Shown here: positions 36,911-44,684 of the stretch, piece after piece
Layout: the number at the start of each line of letters is the position of its first letter
Position numbering within the stretch: position 1 is the first letter of the stretch
Assembly (NCBI RefSeq): GCF_000566685.1
Contig: NZ_AZQN01000004.1
Coordinates: 372,001-436,000 of the forward strand
Reading direction: 5' to 3'
Origin: Dyadobacter tibetensis Y620-1
GTDB lineage: Bacteria > Bacteroidota > Bacteroidia > Cytophagales > Spirosomataceae
DNA: 64,000 bases
The notes under the pieces: generated by a model
What the model was told of the DNA's origin: nothing
Databases searched by the model: none
The model's input: only the letters and a program-made list of their open reading frames with translations
Translations under genes and position numbers: made by a program

Positions 36911-37240
36911 TTAGTTACAACAAGAGGTATTCAGATCGGCAGCAAACAGTCCACCAAACATCTGGCGGGCCTCCTCCCACACTACCTCGTTGATACAGTA
37001 GCAGACCCGAGGAGGATCAATCTCCCCTTTGATTAATCCAATCCCCTTCAGTTCTTTTAAATGTTGTGATACGGTGGCCTGTGCCAAAGGAAGCACATTG
37101 ACCAGATCGCCACAGACACACGATTTCTCCTTTAACAAATGTTGCAAAATGGCTATTCTGGCAGGATGTGCTAAACCTTTCGCTAAATCGGCCATCCTAT
37201 TCTGTTGCTCCGTAAAGCCTCCTGTTTTTGTTACTCCCAT
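36911..37240 (-). CDS. arsR: ArsR/SmtB-family metalloid-responsive repressor
   Basis: A 109-residue winged-helix repressor. The DNA-binding helix-turn-helix is [23 protein letters not shown] (about 49-71, given as a region). The metalloid site is the SCVCGDLV pair of cysteines in helix alpha3 (about 40-43), the ArsR type I position, with extra cysteines in PRVCYCINE and in the terminal TSCCN, suited to a three-thiolate As(III) site. It is transcribed ahead of arsM. A perfect 20-bp palindrome lies 26 bp upstream, so it is probably self-regulated. Confidence 0.94.
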   Translation of the reverse strand: MGVTKTGGFTEQQNRMADLAKGLAHPARIAILQHLLKEKSCVCGDLVNVLPLAQATVSQHLKELKGIGLIKGEIDPPRVCYCINEVVWEEARQMFGGLFAADLNTSCCN

Positions 37241-37265
37241 GCTGTAAAGGTAAGAATATTTTCAT

Positions 37266-37285
37266 TAATCGCAATATTGCGATTA
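37266..37285. promoter_or_regulatory. ArsR operator upstream of arsR (perfect palindrome)
   Basis: TAATCGCAAT followed directly by its exact reverse complement ATTGCGATTA, 26 bp upstream of the arsR start. The same motif recurs in imperfect form at the arsM start, which supports ArsR as the binder. Confidence 0.75.
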
Positions 37286-37295
37286 GTTATTATTG

Positions 37296-39077
37296 TCAAG
37301 GTCTAAGTAATCTGCTATATTCTTTACCCACTAAATCATATCCTTCGGTATTCGGGTGGAGCCCATCACTAAACCAGCGCTCTTCAATCTGTCCATTCTT
37401 CAGAAACACCTTTCCGGGATCAATAAACCTGACCCCTTTCTCAGAAGCCAAGCGTTTCATTGATTCATTAATAATCCGGATACGTTCCTCATCGTTGCGC
37501 CGGGGGTATATTCCCACCATATAGAGCTGAGATGCTGGTTGTCTGTGACGAATAGCTTCCAGGAGCATATCCCAGCCGGCTACCATCTCCTCATCGCTGG
37601 TGAGATGTAAATTATTGGTCCCGATCTGCAACAGGATTCTCTTGGGTTTCATTCCGTCCAGCTCTCCATGGTATACCCTCCAGAGCACATTTTCGATACG
37701 ATCCCAGCCAAAGCCCATATTAAGGGTTCTGCTATAGCCAAATGTACTGTTCCATGAAGCCTTCCCCCTGGCCGTATGTCCTTCGGGCTGTCCGCCCCAG
37801 AAATGCGTAATAGAATTACCAATCACGACGGTTTCGATATTATTCTGAGTCGCGACTTGCAGCACTTCCTGATGTCTTTTCTCCCAGTCGTAACGCATCA
37901 ACTCCCTAAGCTGGGTTACTGGAATGGTGGTACTTACCTTTCCTACAGGCATCGCCAAAATGGTCCTGATATGTCTTTCATACCCTTCTGCATAGCGCAT
38001 CATCCCCAGATCGTTGGGGTGGGTACCATCCACCATGGTGTCGATGTCCTGCCCAAAATCGCCGATGGGTATGAGGTACAAATCCTTAATCCCCTCTTGC
38101 TGAAGCTGGGCGAAGGCTTCCCGAATCACCTTGTTTACCTCCTCGTAATACCCTTTACTCGTTGGATTGATGGCGGCATCGGTATAGCCCGCATGTTCCG
38201 ACAGTATGATGGGACTGCCTGGCCGGCGTTGCCGGAGGGATCGTACGCTCTGCAAAATACGCTGACGCACATATTCTATCGTATAGGTTACGGTGGGCCG
38301 CACCGTCAGATTGGGCAGACAGTCCAGCACATACATGCGGGCGTCCTGTTCTCCAATCAGATCGATCAGCTCGGGCTCCAGACGTCCATTACCCGAAAAG
38401 GCCACGTTCAGCACGGGAACATCCAGTTTCCGACTCAGGATATTGGTCCAGGCCATTCCCGGGCGGGAGGTGCAGGCCCCCTGGGCGATGGAAGTACCAT
38501 AAATAACGATGGGCTTTTCGGGCCTGGCCTGCAAGGGGGTAAAATCCGAACTATCCGCAACACCAATCTCCAACCATTTCACCCCGTTATAAAGTGGTAA
38601 ATAAAGGCGATATTCTCTTCCGAGATCGTGTTGGGGATCATGAGCATTCAGGTTTGCAAACTGAAAGGAGACCGTATCCTTAAACGCATATTTCCCAGCA
38701 CACCAAAGTTGTTCTCCATCGTTGGAAACGGCATACAAATCCACTCCACTAACCCCCGTAGCAGGCATATGGGGCAGTTCCATTTTTCCAGTTACCTGGT
38801 AGCGTATCCTTATTTCGGAAGCATTGCTACGAAAACGAATCATCATCCCAGCCGTTTGCCGGGACAGGTTCCAGACCGCCTCACGCACCACGCCATGGGC
38901 TTTAGCCGGCAGGCGGTCGTAAGGATTTTCGAGGCCGGTACGCCAGCCTTGCCCTTCCAGCACCGAATCCACTGAAGCAACGGGGTTGTACCAGGTAATG
39001 GGTGAATCCTGTGCGTAACCTTTCCAGGCGCAAATTTGAAGAATAAACAGGAATAAGAAACGGGTAATTTTCATCAT
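37296..39077 (-). CDS. Exported double SGNH/GDSL hydrolase
   Basis: A 593-residue secreted esterase-type protein with two catalytic domains. Signal peptide: FLFLFILQICAWKGYAQ. A beta-sandwich SGNH_hydro_N-like domain (about 25-170) precedes SGNH domain 1 (about 180-370): IYGTSIAQGACTSRPG has the nucleophile Ser, and DGTHPNDLG the Asp-x-x-His pair. SGNH domain 2 (about 390-590) shows VVIGNSITHFWGG (Ser), LQIGTNNLHLTSDEE (the Asn block) and DGLHPNTEGYDLVG (Asp/His). Both triads look intact. Likely removes acetyl or other esters from polysaccharides; the substrate is not shown. It ends 11 bp before the arsR operator. Confidence 0.9.
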   Translation of the reverse strand: MMKITRFLFLFILQICAWKGYAQDSPITWYNPVASVDSVLEGQGWRTGLENPYDRLPAKAHGVVREAVWNLSRQTAGMMIRFRSNASEIRIRYQVTGKMELPHMPATGVSGVDLYAVSNDGEQLWCAGKYAFKDTVSFQFANLNAHDPQHDLGREYRLYLPLYNGVKWLEIGVADSSDFTPLQARPEKPIVIYGTSIAQGACTSRPGMAWTNILSRKLDVPVLNVAFSGNGRLEPELIDLIGEQDARMYVLDCLPNLTVRPTVTYTIEYVRQRILQSVRSLRQRRPGSPIILSEHAGYTDAAINPTSKGYYEEVNKVIREAFAQLQQEGIKDLYLIPIGDFGQDIDTMVDGTHPNDLGMMRYAEGYERHIRTILAMPVGKVSTTIPVTQLRELMRYDWEKRHQEVLQVATQNNIETVVIGNSITHFWGGQPEGHTARGKASWNSTFGYSRTLNMGFGWDRIENVLWRVYHGELDGMKPKRILLQIGTNNLHLTSDEEMVAGWDMLLEAIRHRQPASQLYMVGIYPRRNDEERIRIINESMKRLASEKGVRFIDPGKVFLKNGQIEERWFSDGLHPNTEGYDLVGKEYSRLLRP

Positions 39078-39121
39078 TATTAGAAATGGTTTAGGGAGGG
39101 ATAGTAAAGGTCAGGAATGAG

Positions 39122-39574
39122 CTATTTCACAATGAGGCCATTGGCTACGAAGGTAAGTTCCTCCGAGGGCTCTGTAATGGCATCGATCTCTGCCTGACTT
39201 TTGCCAGCATCCTTGGCATAATGCTGTAGGTGGTCGACAGAGACTATTTTCTTAAGCGCCTCCCCTTCCATAACTACTGTTTTACCGGCTATATCTTTGG
39301 GAACGAAAAAAGCATACTCCTTAAACATCACTCTCATGGTATGTCCATCATTTAAATTAACCTTCATCCAGCAGCCCTTCATCTGGCAGACCGACTCAAC
39401 AGTACCCGTCACTTTGGCTTTCAAGGCCGGCTTGTCTCCCATTTTACTGGGCAAGTCTGTGGCTGCCATGGCCCTGTTTTCGTTTATTTTCTTACCAAAA
39501 TATTCCCTATTCTGGGCCCAAGCAGCCTGACCCCAGGTAGACAGTGCCACCAGCATTATAAGTATCGCTTTCAT
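39122..39574 (-). CDS. DUF4920 exported protein
   Basis: From ATG 39574, MKAILIMLVALSTWGQAAWAQ gives a clean signal peptide, so this start is chosen over the frame's first ATG at 39727. 150 residues. The DUF4920 core is seen: KAKVTGTVESVCQMKGCWMKVNL with a Cys-x5-Cys pair (about 63-69), MRVMFKEYAFFVPKDIAGKTVVMEGEA (about 79-105). The domain is an OB-like fold found in Bacteroidota and Gammaproteobacteria with unknown role; the Cys-Met-rich VCQMKGCWM suggests metal (copper-like) binding, an inference. Confidence 0.85.
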   Translation of the reverse strand: MKAILIMLVALSTWGQAAWAQNREYFGKKINENRAMAATDLPSKMGDKPALKAKVTGTVESVCQMKGCWMKVNLNDGHTMRVMFKEYAFFVPKDIAGKTVVMEGEALKKIVSVDHLQHYAKDAGKSQAEIDAITEPSEELTFVANGLIVK

Positions 39575-39839
39575 CAATCCGTGTTGGTTGGTTCTAAAAG
39601 GCCCTAATTTAATTAAGTTTTGGCTATACTCTGAGTTTGTAGGTAAAAAGTGAGGTCCTGGGGGTGTAATGGCTAATGGACAGACGATATATAGAGCCCA
39701 GAGGATCAGGTAAAGCTTTAATCTCAAATTATTTCCTAGAAAATCCTATCAAGATACTTCAATAAAGGATATTTCTATATAAGTATTCTTACAAAGAATT
39801 AAATTTATTTTTGATATAAAACCATAATACATTATACTT

Positions 39840-40110
39840 ACCCGTTGTGCGGTTTAAACGAACAAGACAGTTTTTAACAGCTTAATGGGCCTATTATTTT
39901 GTAAATTCAGGAACTGAAGTACTGCTACAGCAATCACTTTGGCAACCACTCTTGGCAAAAGACCATCTAAAGATTTAGAATAATTTCATTTAAACATCAC
40001 CTGATCACAAAGTTGGGAGAATATAGTTTCGATTCTTTTTCGAATATATCTATGGGAGCTATTACATTCTATCCCACTCCCTAACATAAAGATTTCAAGT
40101 TTACGACTTT
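39840..40110 (-). pseudogene. IS982-family transposase remnant
   Basis: Translating the minus strand from about 40110 gives GIECNSSHRYIRKRIETIFSQL, then CDQVMFK, an in-frame TGA, then NYSKSLDGLLPRVVAKVIAVAVLQFLN and NNRPIKLLKTVLFV before TAA at 39854-39856. RKRIETxFSQLCDQ and the following helices are hallmarks of the IS982 transposase C-terminus (with its catalytic Glu). Everything N-terminal is missing. The sequence ACCCGTTGTGCGG right after the stop (39840-39852) is probably the outer inverted-repeat end. The element cannot move. The rest of the 39728-40262 gap shows no other gene. Confidence 0.75.
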
Positions 40111-40173
40111 AGAAATTAAAATTGCAAATGATAGTGGTTCATTATACTGATATTTCAAGAATATATGTGGAAC

Positions 40174-40197
40174 AAAAAAGCCCCGAAGGGCTTTAAC
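40174..40197 (-). terminator. Terminator after the DUF4625 gene
   Basis: AAAGCCC-cgaa-GGGCTTT tetraloop hairpin followed on the minus strand by a run of T, 66 bp past the stop. Confidence 0.8.
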
Positions 40198-40262
40198 TTT
40201 TTCATGATTCTGCAGATTTTGGTTCTTTGACAAAAGAATAAAATACTATTGTTGTAGGGATT

Positions 40263-41225
40263 TTATAGATCCATATTAACCTCTACTCCTACATAATGGA
40301 ATATGGTCATATTGTACGTGCTGTTGTGATAAATAGTCCCAACATAATAGTCACCTGATTCCCATTCTTTAAGTCCAGAAATAGTGGCAGGGATTGGGGA
40401 ATTATTATCTTTTTCGGCTCCAATTTTCAACCTTGAAATAATTGGAAATCCCTCTCTCTCAAAATTTATATGACTCCACCTTTCCGTCTGTTCCAAATTC
40501 TTATGTTCAAAAACATCTACTACCATAGCTTTAGTAAAATCAATTGCATCAATAGATTCAGGACGATGATTATGCTTTTTGTTGATAAGTAAAACATAGA
40601 GCTTCCCCTCCCCTTTTATGCCTCCAACTGTCGCAGCAGCATCAAGAACTTCGCCTTTATCTATACCCACTTGAAAATTACCATATTCTAAAGAAATTGG
40701 ATCACGGTATCCACCCTTAGATAAAATATACAAGACTTTGAAACTTTCGCCTCGGGCAGAAACGGTAAACTCTGTAAGCTTCGGATCAACAGGCAGGTTT
40801 TCTGGAGCATATATGTTAATGGCTCTTTTTTCTTCTAAAGTGGTTCCGTTTTCATCCTGTATTACAATAATAAAATCATACCTCCCTTCTACCGCATCTT
40901 CGGGAATGGTGAAATGCTTATGCAAATTCGTATTCTTCGCCCCCTTGTATTGCTCCCAAGTCAGTTCAAATTTCCAAGGACTTGTGTAGTTTTCACCCTC
41001 AATAGGCAGCATTTTCACTTTGACTAAGTCAATCTTGTCCCCTGCAATTATATCTGCATTCACATGGAAGTCTCGTCCAATTATTCCAATCTCATTATTA
41101 TTTAGACCTACCTCAACATTTTCAAGAGTGGGCATAGGCAATATTGGTTCTTGATCATTTTCACAGGAACTCATTAAGATGGATGACAGAACCATTAAAA
41201 GCAGTGCGTAGATTTTGTTTTTCAT
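40263..41225 (-). CDS. DUF4625 lipoprotein
   Basis: A 320-residue lipoprotein: signal peptide with lipobox ILMSSC (Cys21). Residues about 30-145 match DUF4625: PTLENVEVGLNNNEIGIIGRDFHVNADI, then YKGAKNTNLHKHFTIPEDAVEGRYDFIIVIQDENG. A second beta-sandwich (about 150-310, unfamiliar) follows. DUF4625 proteins occur near TonB-dependent receptors; here the 3' end of a probable receptor remnant stops 16 bp upstream on the same strand, so this was likely the second gene of an uptake operon. It reads intact. Its likely promoter is now the TATATTTG box at 41540, after deletion of most of the receptor. Confidence 0.75.
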   Translation of the reverse strand: MKNKIYALLLMVLSSILMSSCENDQEPILPMPTLENVEVGLNNNEIGIIGRDFHVNADIIAGDKIDLVKVKMLPIEGENYTSPWKFELTWEQYKGAKNTNLHKHFTIPEDAVEGRYDFIIVIQDENGTTLEEKRAINIYAPENLPVDPKLTEFTVSARGESFKVLYILSKGGYRDPISLEYGNFQVGIDKGEVLDAAATVGGIKGEGKLYVLLINKKHNHRPESIDAIDFTKAMVVDVFEHKNLEQTERWSHINFEREGFPIISRLKIGAEKDNNSPIPATISGLKEWESGDYYVGTIYHNSTYNMTIFHYVGVEVNMDL

Positions 41226-41241
41226 TCTAATTCAATAAAAG

Positions 41242-41400
41242 TTAAAATTGACGGTTTAGGGAAAGTCCATTAATCCTTTCTATCTCTGATAACTTGATCC
41301 ATCTGTAGAATACTTTATCTGGTATATGTTATTATATAGATTCTTTACCTGGGCACCTACATGGATCTTTTTGTGGATAAATAGAAATAAATAAGAAATC
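41242..41400 (-). pseudogene. Probable TonB-dependent receptor 3' remnant
   Basis: The minus strand reads KKIHVGAQVKNLYNNIYQIKY (about 41395-41325), then a stop and frame shift, and ends INGLSLNRQF-stop at 41242. 'V(K/R)NLxNxxYQ' followed by a short final strand ending in an aromatic residue is the usual last 50 residues of TonB-dependent outer-membrane receptors. The body of the gene is gone. It ends 16 bp before the DUF4625 start, as expected for an operon partner. Too short for certainty. The rest of the 41226-41600 gap holds only the palindrome and promoter box listed separately. Confidence 0.45.
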
Positions 41401-41526
41401 CTAACCTAAAGTTGCTTTACTATGATGCACTTCATCTAAAAATTTTCCTACCAAAGAATTAACTTCAGCGGCTTGGTTAAAACAAGCTAAAAAGAAGCAT
41501 ATTAAAGTAGATTATTAAATAACAAA

Positions 41527-41541
41527 TGCAACAATGTTGCA
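41527..41541. promoter_or_regulatory. Palindrome TGCAACA-A-TGTTGCA
   Basis: Perfect 7-bp arms around one central base. It overlaps a minus-strand TATATTTG box, so a bound protein would block transcription toward the receptor remnant and DUF4625 gene. The form suggests a metal-responsive repressor of the Fur/Zur type; that is inference. Confidence 0.5.
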
Positions 41542-41547
41542 AATATA
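41540..41547 (-). promoter_or_regulatory. Candidate -7 box (TATATTTG) for the remnant-DUF4625 unit
   Basis: Matches TAnnTTTG exactly on the minus strand, overlapping the last two bases of the palindrome. A -33 TTTG is not evident. Confidence 0.45.
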
Positions 41548-41594
41548 AAGATGCTGTTTGTGTTTTACCAGAATTCATAGTTTTTTTTTAATTT

Positions 41595-42430
41595 TAAATT
41601 ATTGTTGCCAAAAAAACGGATGTGTGAAAATTATCCTCGTTTGTGTTGTGAGAAAGGTTGTTTTAGTCGGATTTTCAAAACTAAGCCTCTGTCATTTCAG
41701 GGAAAATAGGATTAAGAATTTTCATTTTTTGTTTATTGATAATAATCATCCTACTCTTCTCTTGATTTTACAGAAATGCGTACAACATGGAATAGTGCAT
41801 TGGCTGCCCTCTGATGATGAACACCATGTTTGAAAAGACCCAATTCCTTTTTAGTGTGCTTCTTACGAGTGTAATTAACAAGTTGGCAAGCATCGTTATA
41901 CACATTTGCCTTTCAATCGCATTTTCATTGTCCCCAAGAAAGTACTTGAGTGGAAAATTCTGCTTCTATTGCTTGAAAAGCAGTTCCATTTACCTTCTTT
42001 TTTTATTAATAAGCGCGATTCTTCCGGCTGACAACTCAAAATTATTACTCAGAAATATAAGTAAGCGCTCATTTTGAGTATTCCACTATGCTATTCGCCG
42101 GCAACGATGCTCTTTGTCCTTTCTATTGCCATATTTAAGCACACTTTGTTCATCCTTTAAGATGCCCGAATTCGTGCCCTCTGCAAGATCAAATTCCTTT
42201 TGAGCAAGGTAATTCGTATTATCTTTTTGGCGGTCACTTACCACATAGATTCATCTATAACGGTCAGATTACGAGCATAAACTAGACACCCTTTATCAAA
42301 GGTAATAATGGAGCCTGGAGCCAAACTCTGGACTTCATCTAAGAATAAATTGTCGTGGCTTGCGACTGCGCTGAAACGAGCCAAATAGGATAAGCCCAGA
42401 TGTGAAAACTAATGGGCATTGGCCAATAGG
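41595..42430 (-). pseudogene. IS4-family transposase remnant
   Basis: The minus strand carries, in shifting frames, a decayed DDE transposase: ARFSAVASHDNLFLDEVQSL then APGSIITFDKG (about 42395-42290), NTNYLAQKEFDLAEGTNSG (about 42215-42160), KDKEHRCRRIA, KKRR-stop-MELLFKQ (about 42000-41968, the YREK block with its catalytic Glu), NFPLKYFLGDNENAIERQM, TMLANLLITLVRSTLKRNWVF and FPEMTEA near 41690. Several stops (for example the Trp of the KKRW motif) and frameshifts make it inactive. The N-terminal third is not recognisable. The plus-strand open frames here are shadows. Confidence 0.8.
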
Positions 42431-42603
42431 CCAAAAATAGCTTATTGAATGAAGTAATACCCTTCAAAGGCAACGAAAAGCATCACAACTAGGTAGTTAT
42501 CTACTTTTTTCGCAGTCGAACGATGGTAAAAACAGTATCCCATACCATTCCCTAGCCCTAATCGTGGGAATAATAGCTAAATCTGCGTTTTAATCGGCTG
42601 TAA

Positions 42604-42936
42604 GCATTTTCAAGCTTACTGTCCACCATAGAGGCAGCCATGTTCCATGCAAATAAGGACCAATGGCTGGCCGATTTTAAATTCACGGATAACCATAACC
42701 ATCTGGATACCTATTCCACAGGAATGAAAAAGATTGTTGGTTTCCTCTCTGCTTTTGTAAACGATCCCGCTTACGTTATTTTGAACGAACCCTTTGAAGG
42801 GGTAGATGAGGACAATACTGGCCTGATGCTTCAAATTATCAGGAGCTACCATGCTACCGGAACCACATTTTTAATTTCTACACATCGACCTGATTTGCTT
42901 CAGTCCGTGACCAGTGAGCGGATTGTTTTGGGGTAA
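42604..42936 (+). pseudogene. 5'-truncated ABC transporter ATPase
   Basis: An open frame of about 110 residues that carries only the second half of an ABC ATPase: the signature helix DTYSTGMKKIVGFLSAF (LSGGQ variant), Walker B as YVILNEPFEGVD with Asn in place of the usual Asp, and the H-loop FLISTHRP. Walker A and the Q-loop are missing; the frame upstream runs into a stop at 42601 and then IS4 debris. An ATG at 42640 exists but cannot give a working ATPase. Probably cut when the neighbouring element inserted or was deleted. The 42430-42603 stretch holds nothing else recognised. Confidence 0.75.
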
Positions 42937-43111
42937 AAATCGTTGCAAAGAAAGGGTTCTTAATAATAGATTCAGTTTTAGATAACCAAGAAATCACTGA
43001 ACCTTACTTTACAACCATCTAGAATCAAAAAAAACTAGGTACGCTTTTTATTAGGGAGTCGATCGGCGCAGACAAGAAAAACATCACTACAAAGTCTCAA
43101 ATCGGCTTCTC

Positions 43112-43732
43112 CTACTTAAACTCCCCCACAGAAATGATATTCTTGCAGAATTCGTATTCCTGGAGGACGTTAGAACCTAAAATCAGGATCTGATGAGCGG
43201 AAAGCCCTTGGACATGGCGAAGATACCAGTCGATACCCTGCACGTCGAGGTTACTTGTTGGCTCGTCGAGGAAAACCACGGGAACATCCGACATAAAGGC
43301 CAGACCCAGCTTCACCCGCTGCTTCATGCCCGAAGAAAAATATCGGATGGTTTTATTACGGGCATGGGAAAGTTCTATAAAGTCTTCAAAGCCCGCAGCG
43401 GACAAATTATCCTTCATGGGTTTGAAATTGACATGAAACTCAAAAAGCTCCCGGAGCGTAAATTCTTCTATCAGCTCCAGATAAGGAGCGGCCATCACCA
43501 GTTGTTTATACCATTTGTCGATATGTATGCTGCGGTTGGCCTTATCGAAATACTGGATGGCCCCTTCGGAAACGGGAACCATGCCGGTCAAAAGTTGTAT
43601 TAGTGTAGACTTACCACTGCCATTGGGCCCCACCAGGGTATAGGATTGCCCAGCCAATAGCTCAAAGCTGGCTTTACGGATGATCCATTCCCGAACAAAT
43701 TTCTTCCCAATATTTTCGACGCTGATTCGCAA
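43112..43732 (-). CDS. ABC transporter ATP-binding protein
   Basis: A 206-residue stand-alone ABC ATPase with all motifs: Walker A GPNGSGKST (about 35-43), Q-loop region VMAAPYLELIEE, signature YFSSGMKQRVKLGLAF (about 130-145), Walker B VVFLDEPTSNLD and an H-loop position where LILGSNVLQEYEF replaces the usual STH; histidine is not seen there, so hydrolysis may be altered. No permease gene is adjacent, so its membrane partner is encoded elsewhere. It points away from the truncated ATPase fragment, with 175 bp between showing no gene. Confidence 0.9.
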   Translation of the reverse strand: MRISVENIGKKFVREWIIRKASFELLAGQSYTLVGPNGSGKSTLIQLLTGMVPVSEGAIQYFDKANRSIHIDKWYKQLVMAAPYLELIEEFTLRELFEFHVNFKPMKDNLSAAGFEDFIELSHARNKTIRYFSSGMKQRVKLGLAFMSDVPVVFLDEPTSNLDVQGIDWYLRHVQGLSAHQILILGSNVLQEYEFCKNIISVGEFK

Positions 43733-43758
43733 GACTTCTTATTCGTAAAATTCAAAAA

Positions 43759-44655
43759 CTATTTTAATTGGCTATACTGGTCCCATACCGCCTTAGAAAT
43801 TCGGGCGATTAGCCTTTCTCTTGCTGAGTCGCTGGCCTTGGAGTTGGACACAAAAATGACAAGGCCAACCGCCTTCCCATTCGGCAGTAATAGCACGCCA
43901 GCATCGTTGGTTGCCGCCGTAATGCCCTTCGCATTGGTGGCAGATCTACCCGTCTTATGCGCCACCTGGGCACCTTTGGGAAGTAACCCTTTCATACAAG
44001 CCTCGCAGGTATTTGTTTCAAACAGCACCTTTTTTAGATACTCTGTGCTGGCTGGGGATAGGATACGTCCGGCCCAGAACTTCTGAAAAAGATCCATCAT
44101 GGCAACTGGTGTACTATAATTGCCAAATTGTACATCCCAACCCTTGGCCATACCAGCCTCATCAGCGACGATGGCAATTCCTTTGGACGTCATTTGAGCA
44201 ACTGCTTTATTGACTTCTATGGGACCGTCCAGCAATCTAAAAAGAATATCGCAGCCATTATTATCACTTTGGGCAACCGTATACCGAATGATCTCTGCAA
44301 GGGTGAGGGTAATATTTCCATTGGGGTACCGCTCTCTAATAGGGCTCCAGGTATTTGGCAGTAGGTCAGCAGGAGTAACTTCTATGGGCATATCTAGTGA
44401 CCATTCCCCTGCATCTACCCGCTGCAATACGGCCAAAGCCAAAGGAAACTTAAACACGCTTTGCATAGGGAAACGCTCCTGAGCATTGAAATATATGGAT
44501 TCATTCGTTTCAAAATCCACAACCCCTACCCCTACCAAACCGTCTGATTCGTCAAGGATGGCCTTTATTTCCGTCCTTAATTGCTGCCCGCTAGCCGGAA
44601 GGTACATCCATAAGAGAGCAAAATAGATTAGAAACTTACTAAAGAAATTGTTCAT
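43759..44655 (-). CDS. Class A beta-lactamase (subclass A2 type)
   Basis: Serine hydrolase expected to open beta-lactam rings. From ATG 44655 (MNNFFSKFLIYFALLWMYLP) a signal peptide and 298 residues; the frame opens earlier with TTG at 44688, less likely. Motifs: PMQSVFKF with Ser66-x-x-Lys69 (precursor numbering), SDNN (the SDN loop), DEAGMAKGWDVQFGNYSTP holding the probable general-base Glu of the omega loop, and HKTGRS (KTG). PMQSVFKF and the long insertion pattern are those of the Bacteroidota A2 group (CfxA, PER, VEB relatives). Spectrum cannot be predicted. Lies right behind the GldE-like gene. Confidence 0.9.
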   Translation of the reverse strand: MNNFFSKFLIYFALLWMYLPASGQQLRTEIKAILDESDGLVGVGVVDFETNESIYFNAQERFPMQSVFKFPLALAVLQRVDAGEWSLDMPIEVTPADLLPNTWSPIRERYPNGNITLTLAEIIRYTVAQSDNNGCDILFRLLDGPIEVNKAVAQMTSKGIAIVADEAGMAKGWDVQFGNYSTPVAMMDLFQKFWAGRILSPASTEYLKKVLFETNTCEACMKGLLPKGAQVAHKTGRSATNAKGITAATNDAGVLLLPNGKAVGLVIFVSNSKASDSARERLIARISKAVWDQYSQLK

Positions 44656-44684
44656 AGGGAGAAATCCAGTTAAATAAGCATACA

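Noticed and set aside
37776..38600. 274-residue plus-strand open frame
   Set aside because: Antisense to the SGNH hydrolase, which has clear catalytic motifs; the antisense product matches nothing.
41814..42077. 87-residue plus-strand open frame
   Set aside because: Complement of the IS4 transposase remnant (YREK region); not a gene.
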